Origin: a virus
Length of the DNA stretch: 27,278 nucleotides
Strand: one strand, 5' to 3'
IMG/VR virus record: IMGVR_UViG_3300030117_006636
Span: 4,737-32,014 of that record
Each line of letters begins with the position of its first letter. Position 1 is the first letter of the stretch. Made by a program: the position numbers and the translations under genes. Positions 1 to 9,400 of this stretch are shown here, piece by piece. The notes under the pieces were generated by a model. The model saw only the letters and a list, made by a program, of their open reading frames with translations. It made no database searches and was not told where the DNA came from.

Positions 1-820
1 TGATTCTTTCTAAATCCCTTTCTGCATCGTCATATATTTCTCTTCCATTAAGTTCTAAACCACCAGGTAATTTTACACCTCTAAACTTAATTAAATTTTG
101 TCCCCACTGTCTTTTTATCAAAGCAGTAAGATATAATTTTACAAAATAATCATTATAAACCTGATTGAATGTCTCAGGATCTAATGCTCTTTGACAATCT
201 ATCACTAAAAAATTACCAGCTTTCTGTGCACCCCAATCAATATCCATGTATAATCTATCTTGCCTTTGATTAAATCTTACTTGTGCTTCAGGTGTAAGTA
301 AGAAATCAATATCTTCAAGACGAGTTTTTGTCATACTATATTGAAGAAGTTCAACAGAGTTGAAGTAATATAAATCATTTAGAAATAACTGATATTTAAT
401 ACTAAACATGCTACCAGATATTGAGCTGGTATCAAATTTAAATATTTTATGCACACCTACAACGGATTCAGGTATTTGTAAAAAATTTGAATTTTCGTAA
501 AATGTTGTCGTAGTAGTTCCATAACCAGGTATATTTGTAGACGTTGTTGTAGTTGTAACTATACCAATACCATTTTTTCCATCTATTGCACTTTCACCTG
601 CAATCTTTGCACCTACACCTCTATCAATATCACCTTGTGTAATTTCATATTTAAGATACATTCTTTCAACACCATCAAAGTGTCTTTCATTAAAAAGTTG
701 TATTGCATCATCAACTAAATCATCTACTTGATCATCATCAACATTTATCTCCAAGACAGGAGCACCCAACTTCCTAAAACAGTAGTCAATTAATTGTTGT
801 CTAGTTGCTGGTTTCGCCAT
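1..820 (-). CDS. 13: T4 gp13-like neck (head completion) protein, partial, C-terminus beyond the left edge
   Basis: The minus-strand frame opens at an ATG (820-818) and stays open to base 1, giving 273 codons without a stop. The protein begins MAKPATRQQLIDYCFRKLG and continues with an acidic helix (VDDDQVDDLVDDAIQLFNER) and the block MFSIKYQLFLNDLYYF. Later blocks are TKTRLEDIDFLL, DIDWGAQ, LYLTALIKRQWGQNL and LPGGLELNGREIYDDAERD. I recognise these blocks from gp13 neck proteins of T4-like cyanophages; T4 gp13 is 309 residues, so roughly 40 may be missing. gp13 and gp14 form the neck that closes the filled head and joins the tail. The start lies inside the last 20 bases of the 74-residue gene. 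A purine run (GAAGAAG) touches the ATG directly, too close for a normal Shine-Dalgarno site, so translational coupling is likely. A Thr-rich loop sits at about residues 82-108. Confidence 0.88.
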   Translation of the reverse strand, partial: MAKPATRQQLIDYCFRKLGAPVLEINVDDDQVDDLVDDAIQLFNERHFDGVERMYLKYEITQGDIDRGVGAKIAGESAIDGKNGIGIVTTTTTSTNIPGYGTTTTTFYENSNFLQIPESVVGVHKIFKFDTSSISGSMFSIKYQLFLNDLYYFNSVELLQYSMTKTRLEDIDFLLTPEAQVRFNQRQDRLYMDIDWGAQKAGNFLVIDCQRALDPETFNQVYNDYFVKLYLTALIKRQWGQNLIKFRGVKLPGGLELNGREIYDDAERDLERI

Positions 821-1025
821 CTTCTTCGATATCTGCTAATAGATTGTCGTATTTTTCTTGCAGTTCAAGTTTTTCTGCTAATAATTCTTTTTGAGCATCA
901 AGATGATCTTGTACGATTGTCTGCAATTTTGCTTCAAGAAGAATATTTTGGTTGGTTAATGTAGAAATTTTTTGGTTATAAATTTTAATCAAAGCATTCA
1001 CATCAACATCATTAGGGTTTGTCAT
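801..1025 (-). CDS. small coiled-coil protein of unknown function between fibre gene and gp13
   Basis: This 74-residue protein starts MTNPNDVDVNALIKIYNQ and ends in an acidic tail (DIEEDGETSN). Residues about 10-63 are almost entirely heptad-like, with Leu/Ile spacing and many Glu, Gln and Lys. A single long coiled coil is therefore the obvious reading, with no membrane segment or catalytic motif. It begins 3 nt after the stop of the upstream 538-residue fibre-like gene and overlaps the gp13 start by 20 nt, so the three are probably translated as a unit. Its ribosome site appears to be the GGAGG at 1039-1043 inside the end of the upstream gene. A structural accessory, trimerisation or chaperone role for the neighbouring fibre is possible but only inferred from position. 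Small coiled-coil genes before gp13/gp14 occur in T4-like marine phages, generally as hypothetical proteins. Confidence 0.75.
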   Translation of the reverse strand: MTNPNDVDVNALIKIYNQKISTLTNQNILLEAKLQTIVQDHLDAQKELLAEKLELQEKYDNLLADIEEDGETSN

Positions 1026-1028
1026 TTT

Positions 1029-2645
1029 TTAGAATGTGCCTCCATCAAGGGTCGTTGTCCATTTAGGTATGCCAGCAGCATTTGTAGTTAATACAAAGTT
1101 AGAGGTGGTTATACCAGCAGCTGTACCAGCAGCACCAACTTGCTTACCTGTTGTATCGAAATAAACGATGCCATTTCCAGTGGTGTCATAATCACCATTC
1201 TGGAAATATATTCCTTTAATATCTAGGAAACCTTTTGTGCCACTTACCAGATTATTTACGATTGTTGCATCGGGTATGTAAGTAAATGATCTTTCTGGTG
1301 CATTACTTGCATCACCACCTAGATCATGATATCCAAAGAAACCTTGTTTAGTATTACCTGCACCTGAACTTGTATTATAACCAAATGCTACACCACGATC
1401 AGTGTTTGTGTCAACATTTGCTGTAACTGTAAGTTGACCTGTAGTAGCAATGCCACCTGATTGAACAGCATTACTTATCGTAATTAGTTTTTCTGTTAAA
1501 TCATAAGTTGTGATTGTAGTTCCAGATGCTACGTTAGTTCCAGAAACTGAATCTCCTGTGTTGATACCAGCAGCAGTGTCAATTTTAATTGTACTCACAC
1601 CAGCATTTGCTGTCATCATTACAGTTCTTGTACTGGTCGTAACACCTAAGTTAATGATTGGGTCATTTAAATTAACTGTAAATGAATCAACTGTTGTAGT
1701 TGTACCATCAACTTGTAAGTCACCTTTAACAATAACTGTACCTTCATTACTTAAACCATCTGGATATGGGTCAATGTACAAAAGATTACCATGTCCCTCT
1801 TTAGTAGAAATTATATTGGATGAAATACCAACTCCACCTAATCTTGCATCTAAAGCAGTAAGTGTTCCTCCTGTTTGGAAGATATCTCCTTGAAAGGTTG
1901 ATATACCAGTAACTAACAAGTTACGGATAGTCATCTCATCAACAAATAGGTCATCTTTAATATGAAGATCTCCACCTACGAATAGATCACTAATAAAAGT
2001 ACCAATACCTGTAAACGTTGATACACCAGTAAGACTTAAATTACCACCTATATTAACACTCTTCTCTATACCGACTCCACCTTCGACTACAAGAGCACCA
2101 TTGTCTTTTGTAGATGAATCGGTCACATCTGCCATTACAACTGATACACCGTTATTATACGTCCAATCAGCACCAGTTACTTGTATTCTATCAGTTCCAT
2201 TCTCATCATACTCTATCTTTGCATCTTTACTATCACCAAAAGTAAGAAATGTATCGTCTGGAATAATTACTTCACCAGAACCGTTAGGTGATAAGAATAA
2301 GTCTCCGTCTGTATTGGTAGTTGAAAGTACGTTTGCATCTAATCTTAAATTATCTACATTCCATTGGTCTACTTTTCTATTCTGATCTACAATCGCAACA
2401 AAACCATTTGCAGCTGTTGATGCATTAGCAGCACTTGCAACTGAACCTGCTGTATTTGATAATAAATCTGTAAAATATCTACCACCTACTACCTGTGGAT
2501 TACCTGCATTATCACCAATAAATAATCTATCACCACTATTTGCTTGTGTACCACTTCCACTCAGAGTAACACCGACTTCACCGAAATTCAAAGATGACGG
2601 TGCTGTAGTTCCAGTCGATCTTTTAACTCTTATAATACTTGCCAT
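1029..2645 (-). CDS. tail-fibre-like virion structural protein with beta-repeat (GGVGI/GGNL) region
   Basis: This 538-residue protein starts MASIIRVKRSTGTTAPSSL and continues FGEVGVT...GDRLFIGD...VVGGRYFTDLL. I know this N-terminal block from tail fibre-like proteins of marine T4-like phages. Near residues 95-130 is LFLSPNGSGEVIIPDD. Residues about 175-270 carry short beta-repeats of the type GALVVEGGVGIEKSVNIGGN, LTGVSTFTGIGTF, VGGDLHIKDDLFVDE and LLVTGISTFQGD. These resemble beta-helix or triple-stranded fibre shafts. The C-terminal part is rich in Thr, Gly and Asn and ends LDGGTF. No enzymatic motif or chaperone-type endosialidase domain is visible. It sits 1 nt after the 75-residue gene, which ends similarly, and has a strong Shine-Dalgarno site. 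A host-binding or decorative fibre is the best inference; the receptor and the attachment point on the baseplate are unknown. Confidence 0.8.
   Translation of the reverse strand: MASIIRVKRSTGTTAPSSLNFGEVGVTLSGSGTQANSGDRLFIGDNAGNPQVVGGRYFTDLLSNTAGSVASAANASTAANGFVAIVDQNRKVDQWNVDNLRLDANVLSTTNTDGDLFLSPNGSGEVIIPDDTFLTFGDSKDAKIEYDENGTDRIQVTGADWTYNNGVSVVMADVTDSSTKDNGALVVEGGVGIEKSVNIGGNLSLTGVSTFTGIGTFISDLFVGGDLHIKDDLFVDEMTIRNLLVTGISTFQGDIFQTGGTLTALDARLGGVGISSNIISTKEGHGNLLYIDPYPDGLSNEGTVIVKGDLQVDGTTTTVDSFTVNLNDPIINLGVTTSTRTVMMTANAGVSTIKIDTAAGINTGDSVSGTNVASGTTITTYDLTEKLITISNAVQSGGIATTGQLTVTANVDTNTDRGVAFGYNTSSGAGNTKQGFFGYHDLGGDASNAPERSFTYIPDATIVNNLVSGTKGFLDIKGIYFQNGDYDTTGNGIVYFDTTGKQVGAAGTAAGITTSNFVLTTNAAGIPKWTTTLDGGTF
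1039..1043 (-). promoter_or_regulatory. Shine-Dalgarno GGAGG embedded in the fibre gene's last codons
   Basis: GGAGG on the minus strand lies 13 nt before the ATG of the 74-residue gene. It is formed by the two Gly codons (GGA GGC) of the C-terminal Gly-Gly-Thr-Phe of the 538-residue protein. The spacing is longer than ideal. Confidence 0.45.
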
Positions 2646-2646
2646 T

Positions 2647-2874
2647 TCAGAAACTTCCTCCGTTTATGTCCAAATTCTGTGTCGCACCTGGAGTCAACTC
2701 CAAAGTTCCAGTCCACTGCCCAGTGGTGCTGTTGTACACTAAAACCATACCATTCTGTGCATTACTGGCGTTCACATCACTTAGTTCACCAATAGTTCCT
2801 GCTGAAGCACCTGCTAATGAGGATGTAACCTTTACAGCATTTTTTTGACCGACTCTTACTTTAATCTCTGGCAT
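2647..2874 (-). CDS. short fibre-like virion protein (75 aa) with LSDVN/NGMVLVYN motif
   Basis: The protein begins MPEIKVRVGQKNAVKVTSSL. It then carries GELSDVNASNAQNGMVLVYNSTTGQWTG split across its middle, and ends NLDINGGSF. The LSDVN...(N)GxVLxYN...GxW pattern is a familiar short repeat of phage tail fibre and tip proteins, here present once. The C-terminus Asn-Gly-Gly-Ser-Phe matches the Asp-Gly-Gly-Thr-Phe end of the next gene. Its start overlaps the stop of the 112-residue gene (TAATG), and a good Shine-Dalgarno site AAGGAG (2885-2890) lies 10 nt upstream. It is therefore almost certainly a real gene. It may be a small adhesin or a cap on a fibre; no more specific role can be assigned. 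Confidence 0.78.
   Translation of the reverse strand: MPEIKVRVGQKNAVKVTSSLAGASAGTIGELSDVNASNAQNGMVLVYNSTTGQWTGTLELTPGATQNLDINGGSF
2654..2661 (-). promoter_or_regulatory. strong Shine-Dalgarno (GGAGGAAG) for the 538-residue fibre gene
   Basis: GGAGGAAG on the minus strand places its GGAGG core 11 nt before the ATG at 2645. It overlaps the final Gly-Gly-Ser codons of the preceding 75-residue gene. It fixes the fibre gene start at 2645 and is the best ribosome site seen in the window. Confidence 0.65.
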
Positions 2875-3212
2875 TACCTTGTAACTCCTTCTCTTACTAA
2901 AACTGCACCTTCTAAAACTCTTGTTACTTCACCAGATGTATCTGTAATAAGAACATCATACATAAATCTACCAGGTTTTAATGCTGCAGTTTGACTTGTT
3001 GTAAGTCCAACTCTTATTTTACCACCCGTTGCATTAGTTATTGTAGCTGAGAAGTCAGTTGCTTTACTCGCACCAGGATGCTTACGCATCTGTGCAGAAG
3101 CAGTAAAACCAGTCAAATCCGTAGCAGAATTTGTGTCTGCACTTTCCAAAGTAAAAATCTGAGAAAATGTAGTACCAGTATTAACAGTTAGATTACTTAC
3201 GTAAACTGCCAT
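2874..3212 (-). CDS. small virion protein, Ig-like beta-sandwich resembling BppU N-terminal domains
   Basis: This 112-residue protein starts MAVYVSNLTVNTGTTFSQ. It contains the pattern DLTGFTASAQMRKHPGA, then TNATGGKIRVGLT, ALKPGRFMYDVLITD and TRVLEGAVLVREGVTR. Alternating hydrophobic strands, the 'tGft..aqmR' element and the 'G.y.YDv...d..G....vleG.v.V...vT' ending resemble the small immunoglobulin-like domain of baseplate upper proteins (BppU N-terminal/DUF2479-type). That resemblance is from memory of the pattern, not a search. It is the first gene after a TATAAATA late promoter and opens a block of small fibre-associated genes. No clear Shine-Dalgarno lies before its ATG. A likely role is an adaptor between baseplate and fibre. 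Confidence that it is a gene is high; confidence in the fold is moderate. Confidence 0.78.
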   Translation of the reverse strand: MAVYVSNLTVNTGTTFSQIFTLESADTNSATDLTGFTASAQMRKHPGASKATDFSATITNATGGKIRVGLTTSQTAALKPGRFMYDVLITDTSGEVTRVLEGAVLVREGVTR

Positions 3213-3239
3213 TTAAAAACAATATCAGGATTCTAGATA

Positions 3240-3247
3240 TATTTATA
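3240..3247 (-). promoter_or_regulatory. T4-type late promoter box TATAAATA upstream of the small fibre gene block
   Basis: The minus strand reads TATAAATA exactly, in the 50-nt gap between the 64- and 112-residue genes. This matches the T4 late promoter -10 element recognised by the gp55 sigma-like factor. It lies 27 nt before the start at 3212, compatible with a short leader. T4-type late promoters need no -35 element. Confidence 0.65.
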
Positions 3248-3262
3248 TTTCCAATAACCCGT

Positions 3263-3457
3263 CTATTTTGATGCTATCTGTTTGAGTAGATATTTAATTT
3301 CTTCAATATCTTCTTTTATCTTATCAATCTCCCGTCTTTCATTATTTTTTAATGCTTTCATTTTTTTATATTGTGAGTATCCATGAGTATCACAATTAAT
3401 GATAGCACCAGATTTTTCATCTCTATAAAGATTTTTATGATTTTCAACTTTTATCAT
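3263..3457 (-). CDS. conserved small protein of T4-like marine phages (64 aa), function unknown
   Basis: The protein starts MIKVENHKNLYRDEKSGAI and continues with INCDTHGYSQYKKMKALKNN. It ends in a charged helix, REIDKIKEDIEEIKYLLKQI, that looks like a short coiled coil. I recognise the N-terminal 'H.NL.RD..SGAIIN.D...Y..Y...' block as recurring in small hypothetical proteins of marine T4-like phages, usually next to structural genes. No catalytic residues or metal-binding cluster are evident; it has a single Cys. The start codon overlaps the stop of the 2,499-residue gene (TAATG, one shared base) and has no Shine-Dalgarno of its own, so it is probably translated by coupling. It is the last gene before the second late promoter. 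It could be a minor structural or assembly protein; this is inference from location only. Confidence 0.8.
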   Translation of the reverse strand: MIKVENHKNLYRDEKSGAIINCDTHGYSQYKKMKALKNNERREIDKIKEDIEEIKYLLKQIASK

Positions 3458-6400
3458 TATGCCAATGCGATTGTACGTAAATCTTTAAATGCTGGTGATT
3501 TTGCCTCATTTGTTCCACTCATGACTATTTTTATTCTGTAACCTATGAACTCCTCTAAATTATCAACACTGAATTGATATTCTTTAAATTCATCAACTAA
3601 ACTTGGAGCAACAAAGGAATCTGGTAAACCACTATTTTTCGATTCATCAATAACTTGATCTCCAAAACCATCACCTGTAGTATCCTTAAGATTATCAAAA
3701 CCAGGAAATAGTTTATATGATAATTCACTCTCAGATGCGTCCTCTCTGATTAATTGATATAGTACTCTAAAATCAGCAGATGCATGTCTAGATGCACTTA
3801 TTAAAACTTTTAATGAAGTAGCAGCATTTTTCAATCTAACTGGATTACTAAGGTAAACTGCTGCATGAGGATCTCCAATTGGTCTCTTTGTTCTACCATC
3901 TTTAACATAATCCAAGACGGGTTTATTCAATCTTGATCTTGAATAAATTATAACTCCATTTTGAGTATCAATAACTGGAGATAAATTCGATTCTAATGTT
4001 TCAAGAGTTACTCCCAAAGTAACTGAACGATTTAATGGTAAATCAACTAATCTATTTACTTCATTAACTCTTGATGCTAATAATCTTGGAGTGTTAAGAT
4101 TATTTATTTCATTAAGTATGATATTTTCAAATCCCTGATCTATAAATGAAACCTCGTTTCCTCCTGCACTTGTTCCAGAAACAGTTCTAATATTTGAAGT
4201 TAATCTTGTCATTTCACTAGGAACAAGAGTGCTAAACTGAGGTGCAATTGAATCAAACTGATAATTTTGTGATGCAAAAATATTATTACCACCTAAATTT
4301 GCTTCATCATTGAAACTAACTTGCGAATCTCCTGATGCGAGTGAACCACGATTTAAACTTAGATAATAACTATCCATATCTTTTAAACTATTCAAGGCAA
4401 CAGGCATTGATGCCATATCATGAACTGTATTTAATTCTCTTAAATCAAATCCATTTAACTCATATTTAAATAAACGATCATCAACTTGATGAGTACGAGG
4501 TATTGTACCATCAACTCCTCTCGTACCAATTCCAAGTTGATTTGTTCCAATACTATTATAGTAAATTACTTCACTATTAACTTTGACGTATCCTTGAGTT
4601 GTTGATATTCCTGCAAATGTTGAAAATTCAGATGTACTGGCAACTGATATTACTTGATCAGTGAGATCTAACGCATCTGTCAATAAAACTGCACTTGAAT
4701 CTGGTTCTACATCAGCAATCGAAACAAAATTGTTATCAGCTTCCATAGCATGATTATAATGACTTACTTCAATAACATTTCCAGTATACTTATCATCATA
4801 AGTTGCTGATGAAAGAATTGTAGTGTTTGCTAGTGATACTTGAGAACTTCCATTATTTACAACTAATGCTTGACCAGTTGTAAATTCCTCACCTTGTACA
4901 TTTTTTAGATAAAGTGTGCTCTTACCATTTGTTGCCGACACAGTAATTAATGCACCTGTACCTTTAATTACATTACTTGTTGTAATGCCAAGAACATCAC
5001 CAATAACATATCCTGAACCACCTGTATTAGATGAAATCGTAGCAGATGATACTCGACCAGAACTATTTGTTTGAATAGTAGCAGTCATTCCACTACCATT
5101 ACCAGTAATATTATACAAAGGGACTGCATTATATGTTTGACTTGGTACAAATCCTGTACCAACTCCAGTTACCGCAAGTGAAGATATAGGACCACCAACA
5201 TTTTCAATATATCCTTGAATTGCAGTTGCTGTTGTAGAATCACTCACCTTAACACCATTTGTAAGTAATCCATCAGTGTCAGCAGTAGTTGTAATACCAA
5301 CTTTTAATTTTCTTGGTAAAGTTCTAATTGAATTTGGTAATAATCTTTTAATATTATTTGAATCAACATCTAAGGGTGAATTATAGAAGAATGCTGTACC
5401 AGGTGTCTCTGTTACAAAATCAGCTCTGTACATATTGAATTTTAAATCTTCATTTTGACTTGGAGACCAAATTGATCCGTTTTGAGATTTAAACAAACTT
5501 CCACCAATATATTGTCGAGTAACTATCACACTTTCTGCATCTGGTAAGGTTTGAGTATTAACAGTTTTCTCACCCATTTTTGCACACCAAACTTCATAAT
5601 TAACTGATGTTTCAGCTCTTAATACTAGTGCATAATCTAAACCAGCTTCAACATAAACTGGAGATGGGAATGTAACTCTTGTTGGAAGTTCAGCATCATT
5701 CGATACCACTATGTCATCAGGATTAATTGTGACTTGAGCATAACCTTGTAATAATTGATCTGTTGGAGTTGCTAATTCTGTTGTTCTTATTTCAACGATT
5801 ACTTTTACGTTTGGATCTTTTTTAGCAAAGAATAAATCAACAGATGTTATAAATGCACCAACATCATAAATTCTAAATGTTTGTGCTAATGGATCTTTAC
5901 CTGACTTATTCTTTTTCTTCTTAGAAGCAATTCTTGCTTTAGCCGCATCTTTAGCTCTCTTCTTAGCAGCTGCCTTATTCGCAGCTCTTATAGCATTTGC
6001 ACCTCTTAAACCAACATCTCTTGTATACTTTCCAGTGGCACTAATAGTTCCATACTTAGTTTTTGTAACTCCACCTGTATATCCCTTACCATCTCCTGAA
6101 TATCCAGATGCACCTGCATTTCCACCACCTATTGTTGCACCAGGTGTCATGTTACCACTTGGTATATTAGTACCGTAAGTATTTTTTGCAACTCTTTTTA
6201 AACTATATGCTTGATCAGCTGATAAACCACTAGTAAATCCAGATTTTGTGTACCTATTTGTACCAGGTATTTTTTGACCTGCCATGAAATATCCACCATA
6301 TCTGATTCTGGCAGATCCTCCACCACCTCCACCATAAGAATAATAAACTGGTTCAGGTTCTCTTACGTTAACAACAGTGCTCTTTGTTGTATTTACAGTA

Positions 6401-9400
6401 CCACTGGTATCATATTCTTCTTCTGATACACTAATATTTAATTCACCTGGTAATGGCATTCCATTTACTGAACTTGATGTTAATGTAAATGTACCTTTAC
6501 CTGTTTTAAATCTCAATGGAGGTGGTGGTGTGGTTAAAGGATCTCTAAAGAAGAATGTTCCAAATAGATCACCAAAGGTATCTGCAACTAATCTGTGGTT
6601 TGAGACAGTTGCCTGTGCTTTGCTTGTTTTTCCTAATATTGTAAAACCTGTTTTAATATATCCATAAAAACTACCTTTTGCTTCGTCTGCTAATGAATTT
6701 AAATCTACATTTAAAACAGTCGAAGACGCTGAATATGCAGTTCCTAAACTAGTTGCTGTATCGTATGGATTTGCATTGTAAACCTCTGTTGGTGTATTAA
6801 AATCTCCTTTCTTGTGATTTGGTTGAGCTAATCTAAATATCGCTAGTTTTTTAGAACCATCATATACTTCAACTGTTTCTCCTTTAGTAAAAATACCATT
6901 TGTCATTGTTATTTCAACAAGTTTGGGTATGAAATCTAAATTTGCTGTTTTATCAAAAAATGGATAATGTCTTGTAACTGGTCTTAAAGCAATTGCTTCA
7001 AAGGTAACATTTCTTGATCTGATATGAGTATCAGGAACAGAACTTACTTTTACTTTTTCAACATAAGTTCTACTTACTGAACCTGTAATTGTTTTTGTAC
7101 CACCATCGATTTCTATATTTCTAACCCATTGATCTGACTTTGGATCTAAATGTATTTCACCATAAAATGTTGTAAGATGAAATGGATTTATATTATTAAC
7201 TCTAGATGCAAGTGGTTGATTAATAAAACTTACTTCTTCATAATTTAAAGTTATCAAATCTCCAGTTTTTTTAACATTTTCATCAAGTAATTCTAAGTTT
7301 GCTGAAAAATCAGCAGTATCAGTATTAATTATTGGATTTAATGCTAATTCTGGTTTGATTGACCAAAAATATTTTGGAACTTCTAATGTATTATTTTCAG
7401 AATTAACACTACAATTACAATCATCATTATTAATATCAATTAAACTTACACCTTTGAAATCATCTACAAAAAATCCAGTTTTAAATCTAGACAATCCATC
7501 TGCATCTTGAATTTGCAAAGTTTTTGTATCTAATTCTAGTAAACTCAAAGAAGTTGTTGTTTCTAAATTTTCTATCCTATCTTCTAATTTACCAATGTCT
7601 TTCATGGTAAATCTTACATTATCTTCAATAACTATTTTTGCATCGTCTGGATTATAGAGATATGGAGGTAACTCAATGGTTGCAATATTCATTCCATTTT
7701 CTATATCAGCAGGAGGTTTAGGATCAATATTTGAAACTCCTTGTATGACATTTAACTGACCTACAGTATCTAATACAACTCTATCAATTCTAGGAAGATA
7801 ATGACTATATCCTACTATTGAACTCTCATTTGGAGTAACAATAAATGATGGGTTTATACTATTTGAAAAAGTACGATTTGCAAATGCAAATGGCGAACCA
7901 GATCCAGAAAAATTAGATACTCTTGGTCTAAAATCTATAGTGTCTGATGCTCTAACACCTGAATCTATAGTTGGTATATCTGTGCTATATCTCTCTGCAG
8001 TATATGAATCTACCGTGTAAAAATCACCTCTATCATTAGATGGAACTTGATATTTATCGAATACAATTAGTAACTTTCTAGATGGTGCTGGAAAATTAGT
8101 TTTTCTAATAATTCGTGAATAATCATAAAATTGATCTCTCTGTCCTTTGTCTAAAGTAAACTCATTTGTGATATTAATATGATTACCAAAGGTTATATCT
8201 TGTAAACTTGACTCAATTGCAGATTCAGAAAATATTACTGTTTCTCCTATGGCAAAATCAGTCGATGTAATATTTACAATTTCTATTTCAGTTGTTGAAA
8301 CTCTTGAAGTTATTTGTGCTACAGCTCCTGTTGTTTCACCATATACTTTTTCACCTATAACAGATTCTGTATCTAAACTCAATCCTGAAGGGAATGTTAA
8401 TTTATCAAGTGTTGGTGATAAAGTATTTGTTGATTCAAAAATACCAATTATTTTAACAGCATCTGGAACATTGAGAGATATTTCTCGATCTTCTACACGT
8501 AAACCATAATCTTTACTCTGAGTCATTCCTGTCAATGCAGTGTTTATACCAACTGCAGTATTTTCAACCGTTTTCTTTTCACTCCTTATATACTCTTTTT
8601 GCTTACTTTTTAAAGATTGTTTTTTAAGTGTAGCACTTACAACTATATTTGATTGACTAGCTGTTAGTCCATTTATAGTAACTGTTTGACCATCAGAACT
8701 TAAAACAAATTGATCAGAGGTTAAATCTTCAATTGTTCCATTACTGTAATGAACAGAGTACCTCTCTGCATCAAAAGATTCATAAAATGCACTTGATATG
8801 CCACTTGCAGATAAATCAAAAGTTAAAACACCAGAACCATCAGTTGATTCACCAGTAATATTTTTTCCAACAAGTAGTGTTGAAGAAGATAAATCTATAT
8901 CTGATACATTATTGTTATCTAACTTAGCAAATAAACCACTGTTACCATCTCCAACTATTTTAGGGACACCAAAAGAAAAAGTAGTATTTGCCTCTTTACC
9001 AGCAGATGGCAAATCACCAATACATATTCCTGGTATAGATCCAACTGCTCCTAAAGTTGCAAAAGTTCCTGTAGGATCAATACTTACAATTCTGTTAAAT
9101 CTCTGAGTAGATTCATCTGGTAAATTATAAACTACAATCGTATCAGTGCTTATACCTGCAAAATTTCTACCTGAAACTGTTGCGATTCCTGCATTATTGA
9201 TTTGAATAATATCAGAATTTGAAAAGTTAGGTGCTATTACTCTCTGAAGAACAGTATCAGCAACAAAATCAGTGGCATAGCCAGTTAAGGAAGAAGCTCC
9301 TTGATAAACTGATTTTACATCTTGAATACCAAAAGATTTAATAGATTTAATTGATCTAACAAAGGAAGTGTCTTCATTTATGATCAACTGTTCACCAGCC

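Noticed and set aside
801-820. Possible frameshift joining the 74-residue gene and gp13
   Set aside because: gp13 has its own ATG and a canonical N-terminus (MAKPATRQQ...), so a 20-nt overlap of two separate genes explains the arrangement.
1510-1893. Plus-strand open frame of 127 codons
   Set aside because: It lies wholly opposite the fibre-like gene, has a Val/Pro/Ile-rich shadow composition, and shows no recognisable domain. The minus-strand frame has clear protein motifs.
3213-3262. Rho-independent terminator in the gap before the 112-residue gene
   Set aside because: No stable stem followed by a T-run is visible; the gap is explained by the late promoter and leader.
5896-6003. Ala/Lys-rich segment as a separate small histone-like gene
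   Set aside because: It is in frame within the 2,499-codon gene with no own start, ribosome site or stop, and flanking domains continue on both sides.
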